A stretch of DNA of 64,000 nucleotides from Paucibacter aquatile (GTDB taxonomy: Bacteria > Pseudomonadota > Gammaproteobacteria > Burkholderiales > Burkholderiaceae_C), in NCBI RefSeq assembly GCF_002885975.1, contig NZ_POSP01000003.1, positions 3,348,001 through 3,412,000 of the forward strand. The letters are read 5' to 3'. Numbering within the stretch: position 1 is the stretch's first letter; every line of letters starts with the position of its first letter. The translations under genes were made by a program, and so were the position numbers. Shown here one piece after another: positions 1 through 8,437 of the stretch. The notes under the pieces are model-generated. The model saw only the letters and a program-made list of their open reading frames with translations, did not search any database and was not told the DNA's origin.

Positions 1-166
1 CCAGGAACTTGAGCAGAAAGGGCAGGGTCTGCTCCTGCAGCTGCGTGGCCGCCTGCACAAAAGCCACCAGCAAGCCGACCACGGCCGCCACCAGGATCGG
101 CGGTGCCGACAGCAGCAGCACAAACCACAGCGCCTGTTGCGTCAGCTGGATCACTTCGTTGTTCAT
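1..166 (-). CDS. sctS: SctS (YscS/HrcS/FliQ family), T3SS export apparatus, partial
   Basis: This small inner-membrane protein of the T3SS export gate works with SctR and SctT to form the entry to the secretion channel. About 55 N-terminal residues are visible: a short polar start (MNNEVIQLTQQAL) and a long hydrophobic hairpin segment rich in L, V and A, then the QAATQLQEQTLPF stretch typical of the FliQ/SctS family. The C-terminal part lies beyond the window edge. It starts 11 bases after the sctR stop, as in other R-S-T export-gate operons. The family is clear from motif and position. Confidence 0.9.
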   Translation of the reverse strand, partial: MNNEVIQLTQQALWFVLLLSAPPILVAAVVGLLVAFVQAATQLQEQTLPFLLKFL

Positions 167-177
167 GGGTTTGGGCC

Positions 178-828
178 TCAGTGGTAGGTCAGGATCAGGC
201 CGTGCACCAGCTTCACCCAGCCGTCGATCAGCACGAACAGCAGCAGCTTGAAGGGCAGGGACACGGTGGTGGGCGAGAGCATCTGCATGCCCATGGCCAT
301 CAGGATGTTGGCCACCACCAGATCGACCACCAGAAAGGGCAGGAAGATCAAGAAGCCGATCTCGAAAGCCACCGACAACTCGCTCACGGTGAAGGCCGGC
401 ACCACGACGATGAAGTCGCGCTCGCTCAGGGCTTCTGCCGCATCGGGGGGCAGGGAGCGTTGCGCGGTCTTCAGAAAAAAGGCGCGCTCCAGCGGCCGGG
501 TGTGGCGGATCAGGAACTCGCGCAGCGGTTCCTTGGCCTGGTCGGCCGCGGCCAGCATGGCCTGGGCATTGCTGCCCAGGGGCTTGTCACCGATGCGCTG
601 CTGCATCTGCACCCCGACCGGGTACATCACATACACGCTCAGCACCAGGGCCAGGCCATTGAGCACGATATTGGGCGGGGTCTGCTGCAAGGCCAGGGCA
701 TTGCGCAGCAGGCCGAACACCACCACCAGCTTGGTGAAGGAGGTCACCATCACCGCGACGAAGGGCGCCAGCGACAGCAGCACCACCGTCAGCAGGGCCG
801 AGGCGGGCGAGAACTGATTCAGGTCCAT
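178..828 (-). CDS. sctR: SctR (YscR/HrcR/FliP family), T3SS export apparatus
   Basis: This 216-residue polytopic inner-membrane protein is the core of the T3SS export gate. The sequence shows a hydrophobic N-terminus, the family stretch MVTSFTKLVVVFGLLRNAL, a polar periplasmic middle (QMQQRIGD onward) and the C-terminal pair FIVVVPAFTVSEL and LPFLVVDLVVANILMAMGM. The length matches SctR. The ATG at 828 overlaps the end of sctQ by 10 bases, which suggests translational coupling; a longer open frame upstream is only the antisense-rich continuation through sctQ. Confidence 0.95.
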   Translation of the reverse strand: MDLNQFSPASALLTVVLLSLAPFVAVMVTSFTKLVVVFGLLRNALALQQTPPNIVLNGLALVLSVYVMYPVGVQMQQRIGDKPLGSNAQAMLAAADQAKEPLREFLIRHTRPLERAFFLKTAQRSLPPDAAEALSERDFIVVVPAFTVSELSVAFEIGFLIFLPFLVVDLVVANILMAMGMQMLSPTTVSLPFKLLLFVLIDGWVKLVHGLILTYH

Positions 829-1721
829 GCACGCTCCGCCTGCAGCTGGGCGCAGCGCTCGGGCGCGCACAGCTCGGTCACCCGCAAGGCCTGACCTCGG
901 CCCCAGGCCAGGCGCTCGCCGCGCGCCAACTCGCAGTCGGGCTGCTGGCCGCTGCGGTCCACCCACCACAGGCTGATGAGCGTGGAGGGCAGCAAGGCCG
1001 TGGCCAGCGGCGCCCAACCGAACAGGCGCTCGGCCGGCAGGGGCTCGGCCAGGGCCTGGCGGAACTCCAGCACGCCGCTGCCCGGCGCGCGCGCGGCCAG
1101 GCCGCTGGGGCGGTCGAACCAGCTGGCTTCGCTGCCGGCGCACAGGCTGCGCCCCCAGGTCGGGGCCATGGCGGTGCAGGCGGCGGGCAGGCGCAGCCAG
1201 GCCTGCCAATCGCTGCAGAAGCTGGCCTCGATCAGCAGCACGCTGCCCAGGGCCAGGCCGGCCAGGTCTTCGGGGGGCAGGTCTTGCCGGCCCAGCAGCA
1301 GCTCGGCCGCCAGGGCCGGCCATTGCAGGCCCAGCAGGGGCGGCGGCGCGGGGCGCTGGAACAGGGGCGCGGCCTCCAGCTCCAGGCCTTGCGGGCCGCC
1401 GAACTCGTCGGTCCGGTGGCCCCAGGCGATGGCGGCGCGCAGCCGGCCCGGTGCGGTGCCGGGGCCCGCCGCCTCGGCCGGTGCCCAGTGCAGCAGCTCG
1501 CCCGGGGCCAGCCAGTCCTCCAGCGCATCGAGCCAGGTGGCTGCGCGGTGCAGCAGCAGGGCGGCCTGGGCGGGGCTGTGCAGCTCGGGCGGCAGCAGCA
1601 GCTGCACGGGGCCGCTCGGGCTGTCGGCGGCCAGGCTGAGCCGGGTCGCATGGCCCTCCGCCGCAGGCTCGTGCAGGCGTTCGCCCCGCGCTGCGGGTGC
1701 TTGCGGGGCCGGGCTCAGCAT
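819..1721 (-). CDS. sctQ: SctQ (YscQ/HrcQ/SpaO family), T3SS cytoplasmic sorting platform
   Basis: The predicted 300-residue protein is the C-ring or sorting-platform component that recruits substrates and the ATPase complex. Its C-terminal segment (CELARGERLAWGRGQALRVTEL) fits the SPOA fold shared with FliN/FliM, and an earlier stretch (DLPPEDLAGLALGSVLLIEA) resembles a first SPOA-like module. The N-terminal half is poorly conserved, as usual for SctQ. It lies between a response regulator, whose stop it overlaps by 7 bases, and sctR. The identification rests on the C-terminal motif and position. Confidence 0.85.
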   Translation of the reverse strand: MLSPAPQAPAARGERLHEPAAEGHATRLSLAADSPSGPVQLLLPPELHSPAQAALLLHRAATWLDALEDWLAPGELLHWAPAEAAGPGTAPGRLRAAIAWGHRTDEFGGPQGLELEAAPLFQRPAPPPLLGLQWPALAAELLLGRQDLPPEDLAGLALGSVLLIEASFCSDWQAWLRLPAACTAMAPTWGRSLCAGSEASWFDRPSGLAARAPGSGVLEFRQALAEPLPAERLFGWAPLATALLPSTLISLWWVDRSGQQPDCELARGERLAWGRGQALRVTELCAPERCAQLQAERAWT

Positions 1722-2407
1722 GCGCCCTCCACCTGGCGGCTGACCATCATGCGCGTCAGCTCGGCCACCGAGCGTGCGCCCATCTTGCCCATGCCGCGGG
1801 CGCGGTAGAGCTCGATGGTCTTGACCGAGAGCTGCATGCGGTCGGCGATGTTCTTGTTGTAGATGCCCTGGATCACCCAGCCCAGCACCTCGCGCTCGCG
1901 CGGCGCCAGCGTGGCCTCGCGGCGGCGGAACTCCTGCGCGCCGGGGCTGTCGCCGGCCTCGGCCTTGCTGTGCGGGCCGGCCTCGTCCTCCGGCGCGATC
2001 TGCTTGGCCTGCTGCTGCCGCGCTTCCATGCGGGCAAAGGCCGCTTGCAGCGCGCGCTCCAGGGCCTCCTCGTCGAGCGGCTTTTCCAGAAAGCTGACCG
2101 CGCCTTTTTGCATGGCGCGCACCGCCAGGGCCACATCGGCATGGCCGCTCATATAGACCACGGGCAGGTCCAGGCCGCGCTCGTTCATGCGGTCATGCAG
2201 ATCCAGGCCCGAGATCTCGGGCATGCGCACATCCATCAGCACGCAGCCGCGCTCGGCGCTCGGATGCCGGCCCAGGGCTTGCAGCGCCTGCTCCGGGTCG
2301 CCGAGGGCCTGCACCTGGTAGCCGGCGGCATCGAGCCAGAACTCGGCCGAGGCGCGGAAATCGGCGTTGTCGTCGATCAGGTAGATGGTGGGTGAGGGCT
2401 GGGACAT
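1715..2407 (-). CDS. FixJ/LuxR-type response regulator in the T3SS operon
   Basis: This 230-residue response regulator has an N-terminal receiver domain with the acidic pair D12/D13, phospho-acceptor D59 (in LMDVRMP) and K109 (in FLEKP). A linker follows, then a C-terminal LuxR-type helix-turn-helix (REREVLGWVIQG... KNIADRMQLSVKTIELYRAR). This is the FixJ/TtrR architecture. It starts 6 bases after the histidine kinase gene, so the two are a cognate pair. Its place inside the T3SS operon suggests it controls the secretion genes, which is inference. CTAG-centred motifs near T3SS and effector genes are candidate targets. Confidence 0.93.
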   Translation of the reverse strand: MSQPSPTIYLIDDNADFRASAEFWLDAAGYQVQALGDPEQALQALGRHPSAERGCVLMDVRMPEISGLDLHDRMNERGLDLPVVYMSGHADVALAVRAMQKGAVSFLEKPLDEEALERALQAAFARMEARQQQAKQIAPEDEAGPHSKAEAGDSPGAQEFRRREATLAPREREVLGWVIQGIYNKNIADRMQLSVKTIELYRARGMGKMGARSVAELTRMMVSRQVEGAC

Positions 2408-2413
2408 CGGGCT

Positions 2414-3592
2414 TCACTCCAGGCGGATGGGTTGGGGAGAGGGCGCGGCCAAGCGATCCGCCGCGCTGGCGGGGGCGCCGCTGTCGAGCGGCAGGTCGAT
2501 GTGGAAGCTGCAGCCGCGCTCGGGATTGCGGCTGAACCAGAGCCGGCCCTGGTGCAGCTCGATGAAGGAGCGGCAGATGGCCAGGCCCACACCCATGCCC
2601 GAGGGCTTGGTCGAGGCGAAAGGCACGAACAGGTTTTTCTCCGCCGCCTCGCTCAGGCCGCAGCCGTTGTCCTGCACCTGCAGCAGGGCCTGGCCCTGCT
2701 CGCTGCGCAGGCGCAGACCCAGGCGCGGTACCGTCTGGGCGGGAGGCTGGCGCATGGCGTCCAGGGCGTTGCGCATCAGATTGACAAGCACCTGCTGCAG
2801 CATCACCGCGTCGCCGCGCACCAGCAGGGGTTGGCTGGGCAGGTCCAGGCTCAGCTGCACCTCGCTGCGCTGCAGGTCCCAGTCCAGCAGGCCCAGCGAT
2901 TCACGCAGCAGGGCCGCCAGGTCCAGGCGCTGCAGGCGCGGTTGGCGCGAATGGGTGAACTCGCGGATGCGCGTGATCACCCGGGCCGCAAAACTCAGCT
3001 GTTCCAGCGCCCGTTCGAGCGCGCCGCTTTCCTCGCTGCTGAGCGCGGCGGCGGGCTTCTCGGCCGCGCGCCGCGCCAGGCGCATGCGCAGGCCGCGCAG
3101 CAGATTGCTGGCCGCGCCGATGGGCTGGTTCAGCTCATGGGCCAGGGTGGTGGCCATCTCGCCGACTGAGATCACGCGCGAGGTGAAGAGCAGCTGCTCG
3201 CGGTCGTCCAGCTGGCGCTGCAGCACGCGGGCGCGCTCGCGCCGGTCCTTCAGGCGCAGCAGGCAGCGGCCCGGGGCCAGGGGCAGGGCGCTGGCTTCCC
3301 ACTGCGCGGCCGGGCTCAGGCTCAGCGGCTGCAAGAGGCCGCTCGGCGCCAGCGCCTGCAGGGCCAAGAGCAGGCCAGGCAGGGCTGCGTCCAGCACCGC
3401 CAGCTTGCTGCCTTCCGGCAGGCTGGGCCAGGCGGCCTGCCAGGTGCGCGAGGCCCAGACCAGGCGGCCTTGCTCCAGCAGCGCGGCGGTTTCGCCCAGG
3501 CGGCTGAGCAGACTCAGGCTGTCGGCCGAGAGGTGCTCGCTCCCGGCTTCGGCGTCGGTGTGGGTGTCACAAACAGCAGCGTTCATCGTCAT
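2414..3592 (-). CDS. Soluble FixL-like histidine kinase in the T3SS operon
   Basis: This predicted 392-residue sensor kinase has no membrane segment, so it probably senses a cytoplasmic signal. The N-terminal ~120 residues could be a diverged PAS-like input domain. The dimerisation/phospho-acceptor helix contains GEMATTLAHELNQPIGA with H152. The catalytic domain has an N box (LVNLMRNALDAM), a G1 box (VQDNGCGL) and a G2 box (GMGVGLAICRSF). It belongs to the HisKA/HATPase class paired with FixJ-type regulators. It follows the unknown gene by 6 bases and precedes the regulator by 6 bases. The signal cannot be read from the sequence. Confidence 0.93.
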   Translation of the reverse strand: MTMNAAVCDTHTDAEAGSEHLSADSLSLLSRLGETAALLEQGRLVWASRTWQAAWPSLPEGSKLAVLDAALPGLLLALQALAPSGLLQPLSLSPAAQWEASALPLAPGRCLLRLKDRRERARVLQRQLDDREQLLFTSRVISVGEMATTLAHELNQPIGAASNLLRGLRMRLARRAAEKPAAALSSEESGALERALEQLSFAARVITRIREFTHSRQPRLQRLDLAALLRESLGLLDWDLQRSEVQLSLDLPSQPLLVRGDAVMLQQVLVNLMRNALDAMRQPPAQTVPRLGLRLRSEQGQALLQVQDNGCGLSEAAEKNLFVPFASTKPSGMGVGLAICRSFIELHQGRLWFSRNPERGCSFHIDLPLDSGAPASAADRLAAPSPQPIRLE

Positions 3593-3598
3593 CCTCGT

Positions 3599-4537
3599 TC
3601 AATTCCAGTCCGTCGAGCTGCACATCCAGGGCTCCGGGCTGGCCAGCAGCCACACGCTCCACTGCGGGCCCAGGGCGCTGCGAAAGGCGCGCGCCGCATC
3701 CAGGCGCAGGCCCAGGTCCTGCCAGCGCTGCCCGGCCTCGCACAGCGGGCCCAGCTGCAAGGCGATGCGGGCGCGCGCCTGGCCGGGCTCGGGGCTGGGG
3801 CGCAGCTGCCAAGCCAGGCCGGGCGAGGGGGCTTCTTTCACCGCATGGGCCATCAGGCAGGTGGCCGGGCCCGCGTCAGTGCGGCCAGCCGCTGCGGCAT
3901 GGCGCCACTGCATCTGCACCCGCCAGCGCGGGCCGCCCAGGCTCAAGCCCGTGGGCCCAGCCTGCCCATGCAGCAGGGCCGCCCAGCCGGCCAGGGCACC
4001 GAGCTCAGAGCCTTGCGTGGCCAGGGACTCGGCCGGGCAGGCCAGCAGCACACGCCGGCCCAGCGCCCATTGCTCGCGCGCACGCTGCAGGATCAGCCGC
4101 GCCTCGGGCAGGCTCGATTGCTGCCAGCGCCGCAGCAGCAGGGGTCGCCAGTCGGCTGGCTCGGCCTCTTCGGCCGCGCCGGGGCGGGCCGGGCTTCTGT
4201 GTTCTTTCGCCGCGCGGTGTTCCTGCTCCTCCTCTTCCTCAAGCTCGGCCTGCACCGGTGTCGGGCGTGTGCGCGCCAGCTGGGTCGGGTCGGCCAGCAG
4301 GCTGCTCAGGCGCAGGGGCTGGCTGGGCGCCACGGCCTGGGCCGCGGCGGCTTCGGGCGGAAGCTGGGCTTGTTCGGCCGGCTCGGCGCTTTTGCCGTCC
4401 GCGCCGCCGACCGTGCTGGTGATCGGGCTGCTGGCGCCCAGGCCCTCCTGCGCGCTGCGCCAGAGCGCGCTCATGCGCAGGCTTTGGTCGAGAGGGCTCA
4501 GGCCGCCCACCGCAGCCAGTCCTTCGACGCCACTCAT
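3599..4537 (-). CDS. Unknown T3SS-operon protein with acidic linker
   Basis: I do not recognise this 312-residue protein. It has no signal peptide or membrane segment. The N-terminal ~90 residues are low-complexity (A, S, P, Q). A run of glutamates near residues 98-106 (AELEEEEEQEH) marks a linker, and the C-terminal ~180 residues are folded-looking and rich in W, R and L. Its start overlaps the GNAT gene stop by 4 bases and the histidine kinase follows after 6, so it is translated with the T3SS operon. It could be a diverged secretion accessory protein or chaperone; no motif decides this. Confidence 0.7.
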   Translation of the reverse strand: MSGVEGLAAVGGLSPLDQSLRMSALWRSAQEGLGASSPITSTVGGADGKSAEPAEQAQLPPEAAAAQAVAPSQPLRLSSLLADPTQLARTRPTPVQAELEEEEEQEHRAAKEHRSPARPGAAEEAEPADWRPLLLRRWQQSSLPEARLILQRAREQWALGRRVLLACPAESLATQGSELGALAGWAALLHGQAGPTGLSLGGPRWRVQMQWRHAAAAGRTDAGPATCLMAHAVKEAPSPGLAWQLRPSPEPGQARARIALQLGPLCEAGQRWQDLGLRLDAARAFRSALGPQWSVWLLASPEPWMCSSTDWN

Positions 4538-5220
4538 GCCCGCCCCTCGCGATGGGCGCGCAAGCCGCGGGCACGGCGCGCACGCGGCGACAGGGCCAGG
4601 CTGTCCTGCCAGGCGCTGCGTTCCAGCTGGGCGTAGACGGCTGTCTGGCCTTCGTACGCGTCCAGCCCCTGCTCGGCAAAGCCCAGGGCAGCCAGGCAGG
4701 CCCGGGCCGAACGGTTGTCCGGGTGGCAGGTGGCCCAGACGCGCGCCAGGCCCAGGCCTTCGAAGGCATGGCGCAGCAGCAGCTCGCCGCCTTCCAGCGC
4801 CAGGGCACCGCCCCAGGCACTGGGCAGCAGGCGGCTGCCCAGCTCCACCGCCTCCGGCCCACGGGCGGGCAGGGGCATGAGGTTGAACCAGCCGATGAAA
4901 CGCGGCGTCAGCCCCGGCTCGGCCTGCGGCGTCGAGGCATGCCAGATGCCCAGGCCCTCGTGCTGGCGGTAGAGGGCCTGGATGTTGTGCAGAAAGCGCC
5001 AGGCCACCATGCCCTGGTCCAGGGCGGCATCGTCGAGCAGCCAGGCGCGCAGGCGCGGCTCCTGGTGCATGGCCACCAGGTCCATCAAGTCCTCGCCCCA
5101 GAACTCGCGCAGGGCCAGGCGTGGGCCGCGCAGCCAGGGTTCGGGCCGTTGGTTGGGCAACGGGCTGGGCAACAGGAGCGGCGTGAGCATGGGGCGGGCG
5201 TCGGCCTCAATCGTGTCCAT
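4534..5220 (-). CDS. GNAT-family N-acetyltransferase (RimJ/RimL-like) in the T3SS operon
   Basis: The 228-residue product resembles RimJ/RimL-type acetyltransferases: an N-terminal RLALREF strand, a central IGWFNLMPL strand, and the C-terminal acetyl-CoA region with HPDNRSARACLAALGF and the preceding ATCH strand. The ATG at 5220 (MDTIEADARPM) is preferred; an in-frame ATG at 5250 would overlap sctP further. It overlaps the sctP stop by 14 bases and the next gene by 4, so it is embedded in the T3SS operon. A role in modifying an apparatus protein, regulator or effector is possible but not shown. Confidence 0.85.
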   Translation of the reverse strand: MDTIEADARPMLTPLLLPSPLPNQRPEPWLRGPRLALREFWGEDLMDLVAMHQEPRLRAWLLDDAALDQGMVAWRFLHNIQALYRQHEGLGIWHASTPQAEPGLTPRFIGWFNLMPLPARGPEAVELGSRLLPSAWGGALALEGGELLLRHAFEGLGLARVWATCHPDNRSARACLAALGFAEQGLDAYEGQTAVYAQLERSAWQDSLALSPRARRARGLRAHREGRA

Positions 5221-5944
5221 GCGCGTCCTCCTCGGCGCTGTTGTCTTCATCGGCCCGGCTCGGGGCGCGGCCCTGCAGGCTCAGGCCCTCCAGCTGCAGG
5301 CCTTTGCGACGCAGGCGCTCGCTGAGCGCCTGGCCTTGCTGTTGCAGCAGCAGGCGCTGCTCCTGCCCGGCCGTGTGGGCCAGCGCGGGCGCGGCCAGCT
5401 GCAGGGTCCAGGCACTGCCGCCGCCCGCGGCCAGGGCCTGGCGCTCGGCCTGCAGCAGCCAGCCGCTGTGCAAGGGCTGGGGGTTCAGCTCCAGCTGCCA
5501 CTGCTTCGCATCCGCGGAGCTGGGCGCGTCGGGCAGCATCGGGCGCGCCGGCTCGGGCAGAGCTGCGGCGCTGGGGCCAGGTCTTGCCGGCTCGGCGGGC
5601 GCCGGTGGGCGCAGCAGCGCCGGGCCCTCGTTGGCGGCGGGCGGGGCTTCTGTTGGGATAGGGCGAGGCATGGCCGGTGGTGACCAGGTCGGCAGGGCCA
5701 GCTGGGCCAGGGCCTCGGCGGGCAGGCGGGCTGCTTCTTCCTCGCTTGCCGCGCGCTTGTGGCTGCGAGGTGTCGCGGCCGCGGACTCGCGCTGCGGCGT
5801 TCGCGGCGGCTGCTGGCGCTGGCGCAGGCTGCGCTCAAAGCGCAGGGCCAGGCTGTCGAGCGCGGTCCCGGGCTCGGTGCAGGACGAACGCTCCGGGGCG
5901 CCGGTGTCCTTCGGCGTTTCGGATGAGGCGGGGCTCAGGCGCAT
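5207..5944 (-). CDS. sctP: Probable SctP (YscP/HpaP-like) needle-length and specificity-switch protein
   Basis: This 245-residue protein lies between sctO and the sctQ side of the operon, exactly where SctP sits in Ysc-like clusters. The N-terminal two thirds are proline/alanine-rich and disordered-looking (many PAP and PARP stretches). The C-terminal ~90 residues (AWTLQLAAPALA ... ALSERLRRKGLQLEGLSLQ) resemble the substrate-specificity-switch region of SctP/FliK-type proteins. Such proteins act as secreted rulers that stop needle growth. The call depends mainly on context and the C-terminal pattern. Confidence 0.65.
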   Translation of the reverse strand: MRLSPASSETPKDTGAPERSSCTEPGTALDSLALRFERSLRQRQQPPRTPQRESAAATPRSHKRAASEEEAARLPAEALAQLALPTWSPPAMPRPIPTEAPPAANEGPALLRPPAPAEPARPGPSAAALPEPARPMLPDAPSSADAKQWQLELNPQPLHSGWLLQAERQALAAGGGSAWTLQLAAPALAHTAGQEQRLLLQQQGQALSERLRRKGLQLEGLSLQGRAPSRADEDNSAEEDAHGHD

Positions 5945-6450
5945 GGTCGGCGTTCCTCCAGCGCCAGTTCGCGGCGCTTCTCCTGAGCGGCCAGGCGCTG
6001 CTGGCGCTGGGCCTGCAACAGGCCCTGGGCCAGGTCCTCGCGCTCCTGCAGCCGGGCCAGCTCTTGCTGGCGCGCACGCAGCGTGTCCTGCGCCCGCTCC
6101 AGCGCGTGCTCGTCGTCCAGCAAGGCGTATTCCTCACGTTCCAGCCATTCATCGAGCTGGGCCTGGCGGGCGCCGGCTTGAGCGCTCCAGCGCGGCAGCT
6201 GCGGCGCCAGGGGGCCGCCCAGGTCCTCTTGCAGCTGCTGGCGTTCGCGGCGCCGCTGCTCGATCCGCCGCTGGCGCTGCTGCACGGCCTCCTGCGCCTC
6301 GGCCAGGGCCTGCGCGGCCTGGGCCCAGGCGCTTTCGGCGCGGCGCCGCCGCAGCTGGCGCAGTTGCAGCAGCTGCTGGGCAGACGCGGGCTCCAGCTGC
6401 AGATGGCGCAGCTCGCGCAACTGACCGTGCGGGGAGGCGCTCGGGTTCAT
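5935..6450 (-). CDS. sctO: SctO (YscO/HrpB7/FliJ-like) stalk protein
   Basis: The 171-residue protein is almost entirely charged coiled coil, rich in Q, R, E and A (for example RRRERQQLQEDL and LQEREDLAQGLLQAQ). It sits immediately downstream of the ATPase gene with a 4-base overlap. SctO proteins form the central stalk that couples the SctN hexamer to the SctV export gate and may act as an escort for chaperones. Sequence conservation in this family is low, so the assignment uses size, coiled-coil character and position between sctN and sctP. Confidence 0.8.
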   Translation of the reverse strand: MNPSASPHGQLRELRHLQLEPASAQQLLQLRQLRRRRAESAWAQAAQALAEAQEAVQQRQRRIEQRRRERQQLQEDLGGPLAPQLPRWSAQAGARQAQLDEWLEREEYALLDDEHALERAQDTLRARQQELARLQEREDLAQGLLQAQRQQRLAAQEKRRELALEERRPCA

Positions 6451-7790
6451 GCCAGGGCCTCGCGCAAGGCGGCCTGGGTCTGCTCCCAGCGACTGGCCTC
6501 CAGCGGCGGCTGGCGCAACAGGGCCTGCAGCTGCGGCAGGCGGGCGATGGCCTCGTCGGCCAGTGGGTCGGCGCCGGCCCGGTACTCGCCCACGCGCAGC
6601 AGGAACTCCACCTCGGCATGGCGGGCCAGCAGGCGCCGCAGATGGGCGGCCTGCGCCTGCTGCTCGGGCGTGGTGACGCGCTGGAACACGCGGCTGACGC
6701 TGGCCAGTACATCGATGGCCGGGTAATGCTGCTGCTGCGCCAGCTTGCGCGAGAGCAGCACATGGCCGTCGAGGATGGAGCGCACCTCCTCGGCGATCGG
6801 GTCCTCGCCGTCTTCGTCCTCGGCCAGCACGGTGTAGAAGGCGGTGATGGAGCCTTGATCGTCATTGCCGGCGCGCTCGAAGAGCTGGGGCAGCTCCGCA
6901 AACACCGAGGGCGGGTAGCCGCGCCGCACCGGCGGCTCGCCGGCCGACAGGCCCAGCTCGCGCAAGGCGCGGGCGTGGCGTGTGACCGAGTCCATCATCA
7001 GCAGCACCCGCTGGCCCTGGGCCCGGAAGCCCTCGGCCAGGGCGGTGGCAGCCAGGGCGGCGCGGGCGCGCTCCAGGGCCGGCCGCTCCGAGGTGGAGAC
7101 CACCAGCACCGAGCGGGCCAGGCCCTCGGGGCCCAGCGCGTCCTCGATGAACTCGCGCACCTCGCGACCGCGCTCGCCGATCAGGGCGATCACATTGACA
7201 TCGGCGCGCGCATGCCGGGCCAGCATGCCCAGCAGGGTGGACTTGCCGCCGCCGGCCATGGCGAACACGCCGACGCGCTGGCCCTCGCCCACGGTCAGCA
7301 GGGCGTCGATGGCGCGCACGCCGGTGCAGAAGGGCTGGGACACCATGCGCCGGGTCAGCGGGTGGGGCGCCGGGCGCATCAGGGGCACACGCGAAAGCCC
7401 GGCCGGCAGGGGGCGGCCGTCCATGGGCTCGCCCAGGCTGTCCAGCACCCGGCCCAGCAGGCCGGCACCGCAGGGCAGGCTGGCCTGCTCGGCCGCCACC
7501 TGCACCAGGGCGCCCACCGGCAGGCCTTGCAGCGAGCCAAAAGGCGCCAGCAGCAGTTCACCGTCCAGGTAAGCGACCACCTCGGCGCACAGCGCTGGAT
7601 GCTCGGGCCGTGCCGGGTCGAAGACGCGGCAGCTCTGGCCGATGCGCGCACGCAGGCCGCGCACGCGCAGCAAGGTGCCCAGCGCTTGCACCACCCGGCC
7701 CTGCTCGGCCACGGCCTGGGCATGCTGAAGCTGGTGCAGCAGCTGCGCGGTGGGGCGGGCCCCGGCTGCGGGCAGGGTGGCTGTGTCCAT
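6447..7790 (-). CDS. sctN: SctN T3SS ATPase (YscN/HrcN/FliI family)
   Basis: This 447-residue hexameric ATPase strips chaperones and unfolds substrates at the base of the secretion apparatus. It has a beta-barrel N-terminal part, a P-loop at residues 179-185 (AGGGKST), ALIGERGREVREFI at about 202-215, and a Walker B strand with the aspartate in LLMMDSVTR at residue 267. The downstream region has GYPPSVFAELPQLFERAG and the catalytic-loop stretch DPIAEEVRSILDGH. Full length matches the family. The start overlaps the sctL stop by one base and the stop overlaps sctO by four. Confidence 0.97.
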   Translation of the reverse strand: MDTATLPAAGARPTAQLLHQLQHAQAVAEQGRVVQALGTLLRVRGLRARIGQSCRVFDPARPEHPALCAEVVAYLDGELLLAPFGSLQGLPVGALVQVAAEQASLPCGAGLLGRVLDSLGEPMDGRPLPAGLSRVPLMRPAPHPLTRRMVSQPFCTGVRAIDALLTVGEGQRVGVFAMAGGGKSTLLGMLARHARADVNVIALIGERGREVREFIEDALGPEGLARSVLVVSTSERPALERARAALAATALAEGFRAQGQRVLLMMDSVTRHARALRELGLSAGEPPVRRGYPPSVFAELPQLFERAGNDDQGSITAFYTVLAEDEDGEDPIAEEVRSILDGHVLLSRKLAQQQHYPAIDVLASVSRVFQRVTTPEQQAQAAHLRRLLARHAEVEFLLRVGEYRAGADPLADEAIARLPQLQALLRQPPLEASRWEQTQAALREALA

Positions 7791-8437
7791 CAGGGCTGTA
7801 CCTCGATGTCCACCGCCACGCCCAGGCCCCAGCTGGCGGCGATGCGGGCCAGCTGGGTGGCCAGGGCGGCATCGGCCTCGCCCAGGGCCGAGCTCAGGCG
7901 GCAGGCCTCGCGCGGCAGGGCGGCGTCGGCCAGCAGCTGCATCTGGCCAGACGCCAGGCTGGGCGCCAGCAGCTCGCGCAAGCCCTGTTCATGCGCGGGG
8001 TGCACGCGCAGCAGCACCGGCGCCGCCTCGGGCAGCAGGCTGCGTGCGGCTTCCTGCGCCAGGCGGGCCAGTTGCTCTGCCTCGGGCAGCTGGCCGATCA
8101 GCTTGCGCGCCACCTGCAGGGCCAGCAAGGCCACGTCCTCGCGGCGGCTGTGCAGGGCCTGTTGCTGGCTGCGCTCCCAGGCTTGCAGGGCCGCGGCCCA
8201 TTCCTGCTGCACGGCGGCCAGGGCGGCCTGGCGGCCTTGCTGCAGGCCTTGGGCCAGGCCCAGGGCCTGGGCATCGGCATGGGCTTGCTGGCAGCGCTGC
8301 TCTTGTTCGCGGGCCAGCTCCAGCAGGCGCTCGCGCAGGGCTTGCAGGCTTTCGAACTCGGGCAGCTCATGGGCCGCGAACAGGCGGCGCGGGCTGGCCA
8401 GCGAGGGGGCGTGCTCATGCCACAGCAGATAGCTCAT
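7790..8437 (-). CDS. sctL: SctL (YscL/HrpE/FliH family) ATPase stator
   Basis: The 215-residue product is the stator/regulator that links SctN to the SctQ sorting platform. The N-terminal part is helical and rich in Q, A and E (LQALRERLLELAREQEQRC). The C-terminal half contains the conserved-looking DVALLALQVARKLIGQLPEAEQL helix and a HPAH...GLRELL segment followed by a final strand, as in FliH/YscL. The ATG at 8437 is chosen because the frame above it is the antisense continuation through sctK; it overlaps the sctK stop by 4 bases. Confidence 0.88.
   Translation of the reverse strand: MSYLLWHEHAPSLASPRRLFAAHELPEFESLQALRERLLELAREQEQRCQQAHADAQALGLAQGLQQGRQAALAAVQQEWAAALQAWERSQQQALHSRREDVALLALQVARKLIGQLPEAEQLARLAQEAARSLLPEAAPVLLRVHPAHEQGLRELLAPSLASGQMQLLADAALPREACRLSSALGEADAALATQLARIAASWGLGVAVDIEVQP

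Noticed and set aside
2385..4880. Open frame of 831 codons on the plus strand
   Set aside because: It is antisense to the histidine kinase and two neighbouring genes, and the translation is serine/arginine-rich without motifs.
5241..8432. Open frame of 1063 codons on the plus strand
   Set aside because: It is antisense to sctP, sctO, sctN and sctL, with a low-complexity S/R/A/G composition typical of third-position GC bias; no domain is visible.
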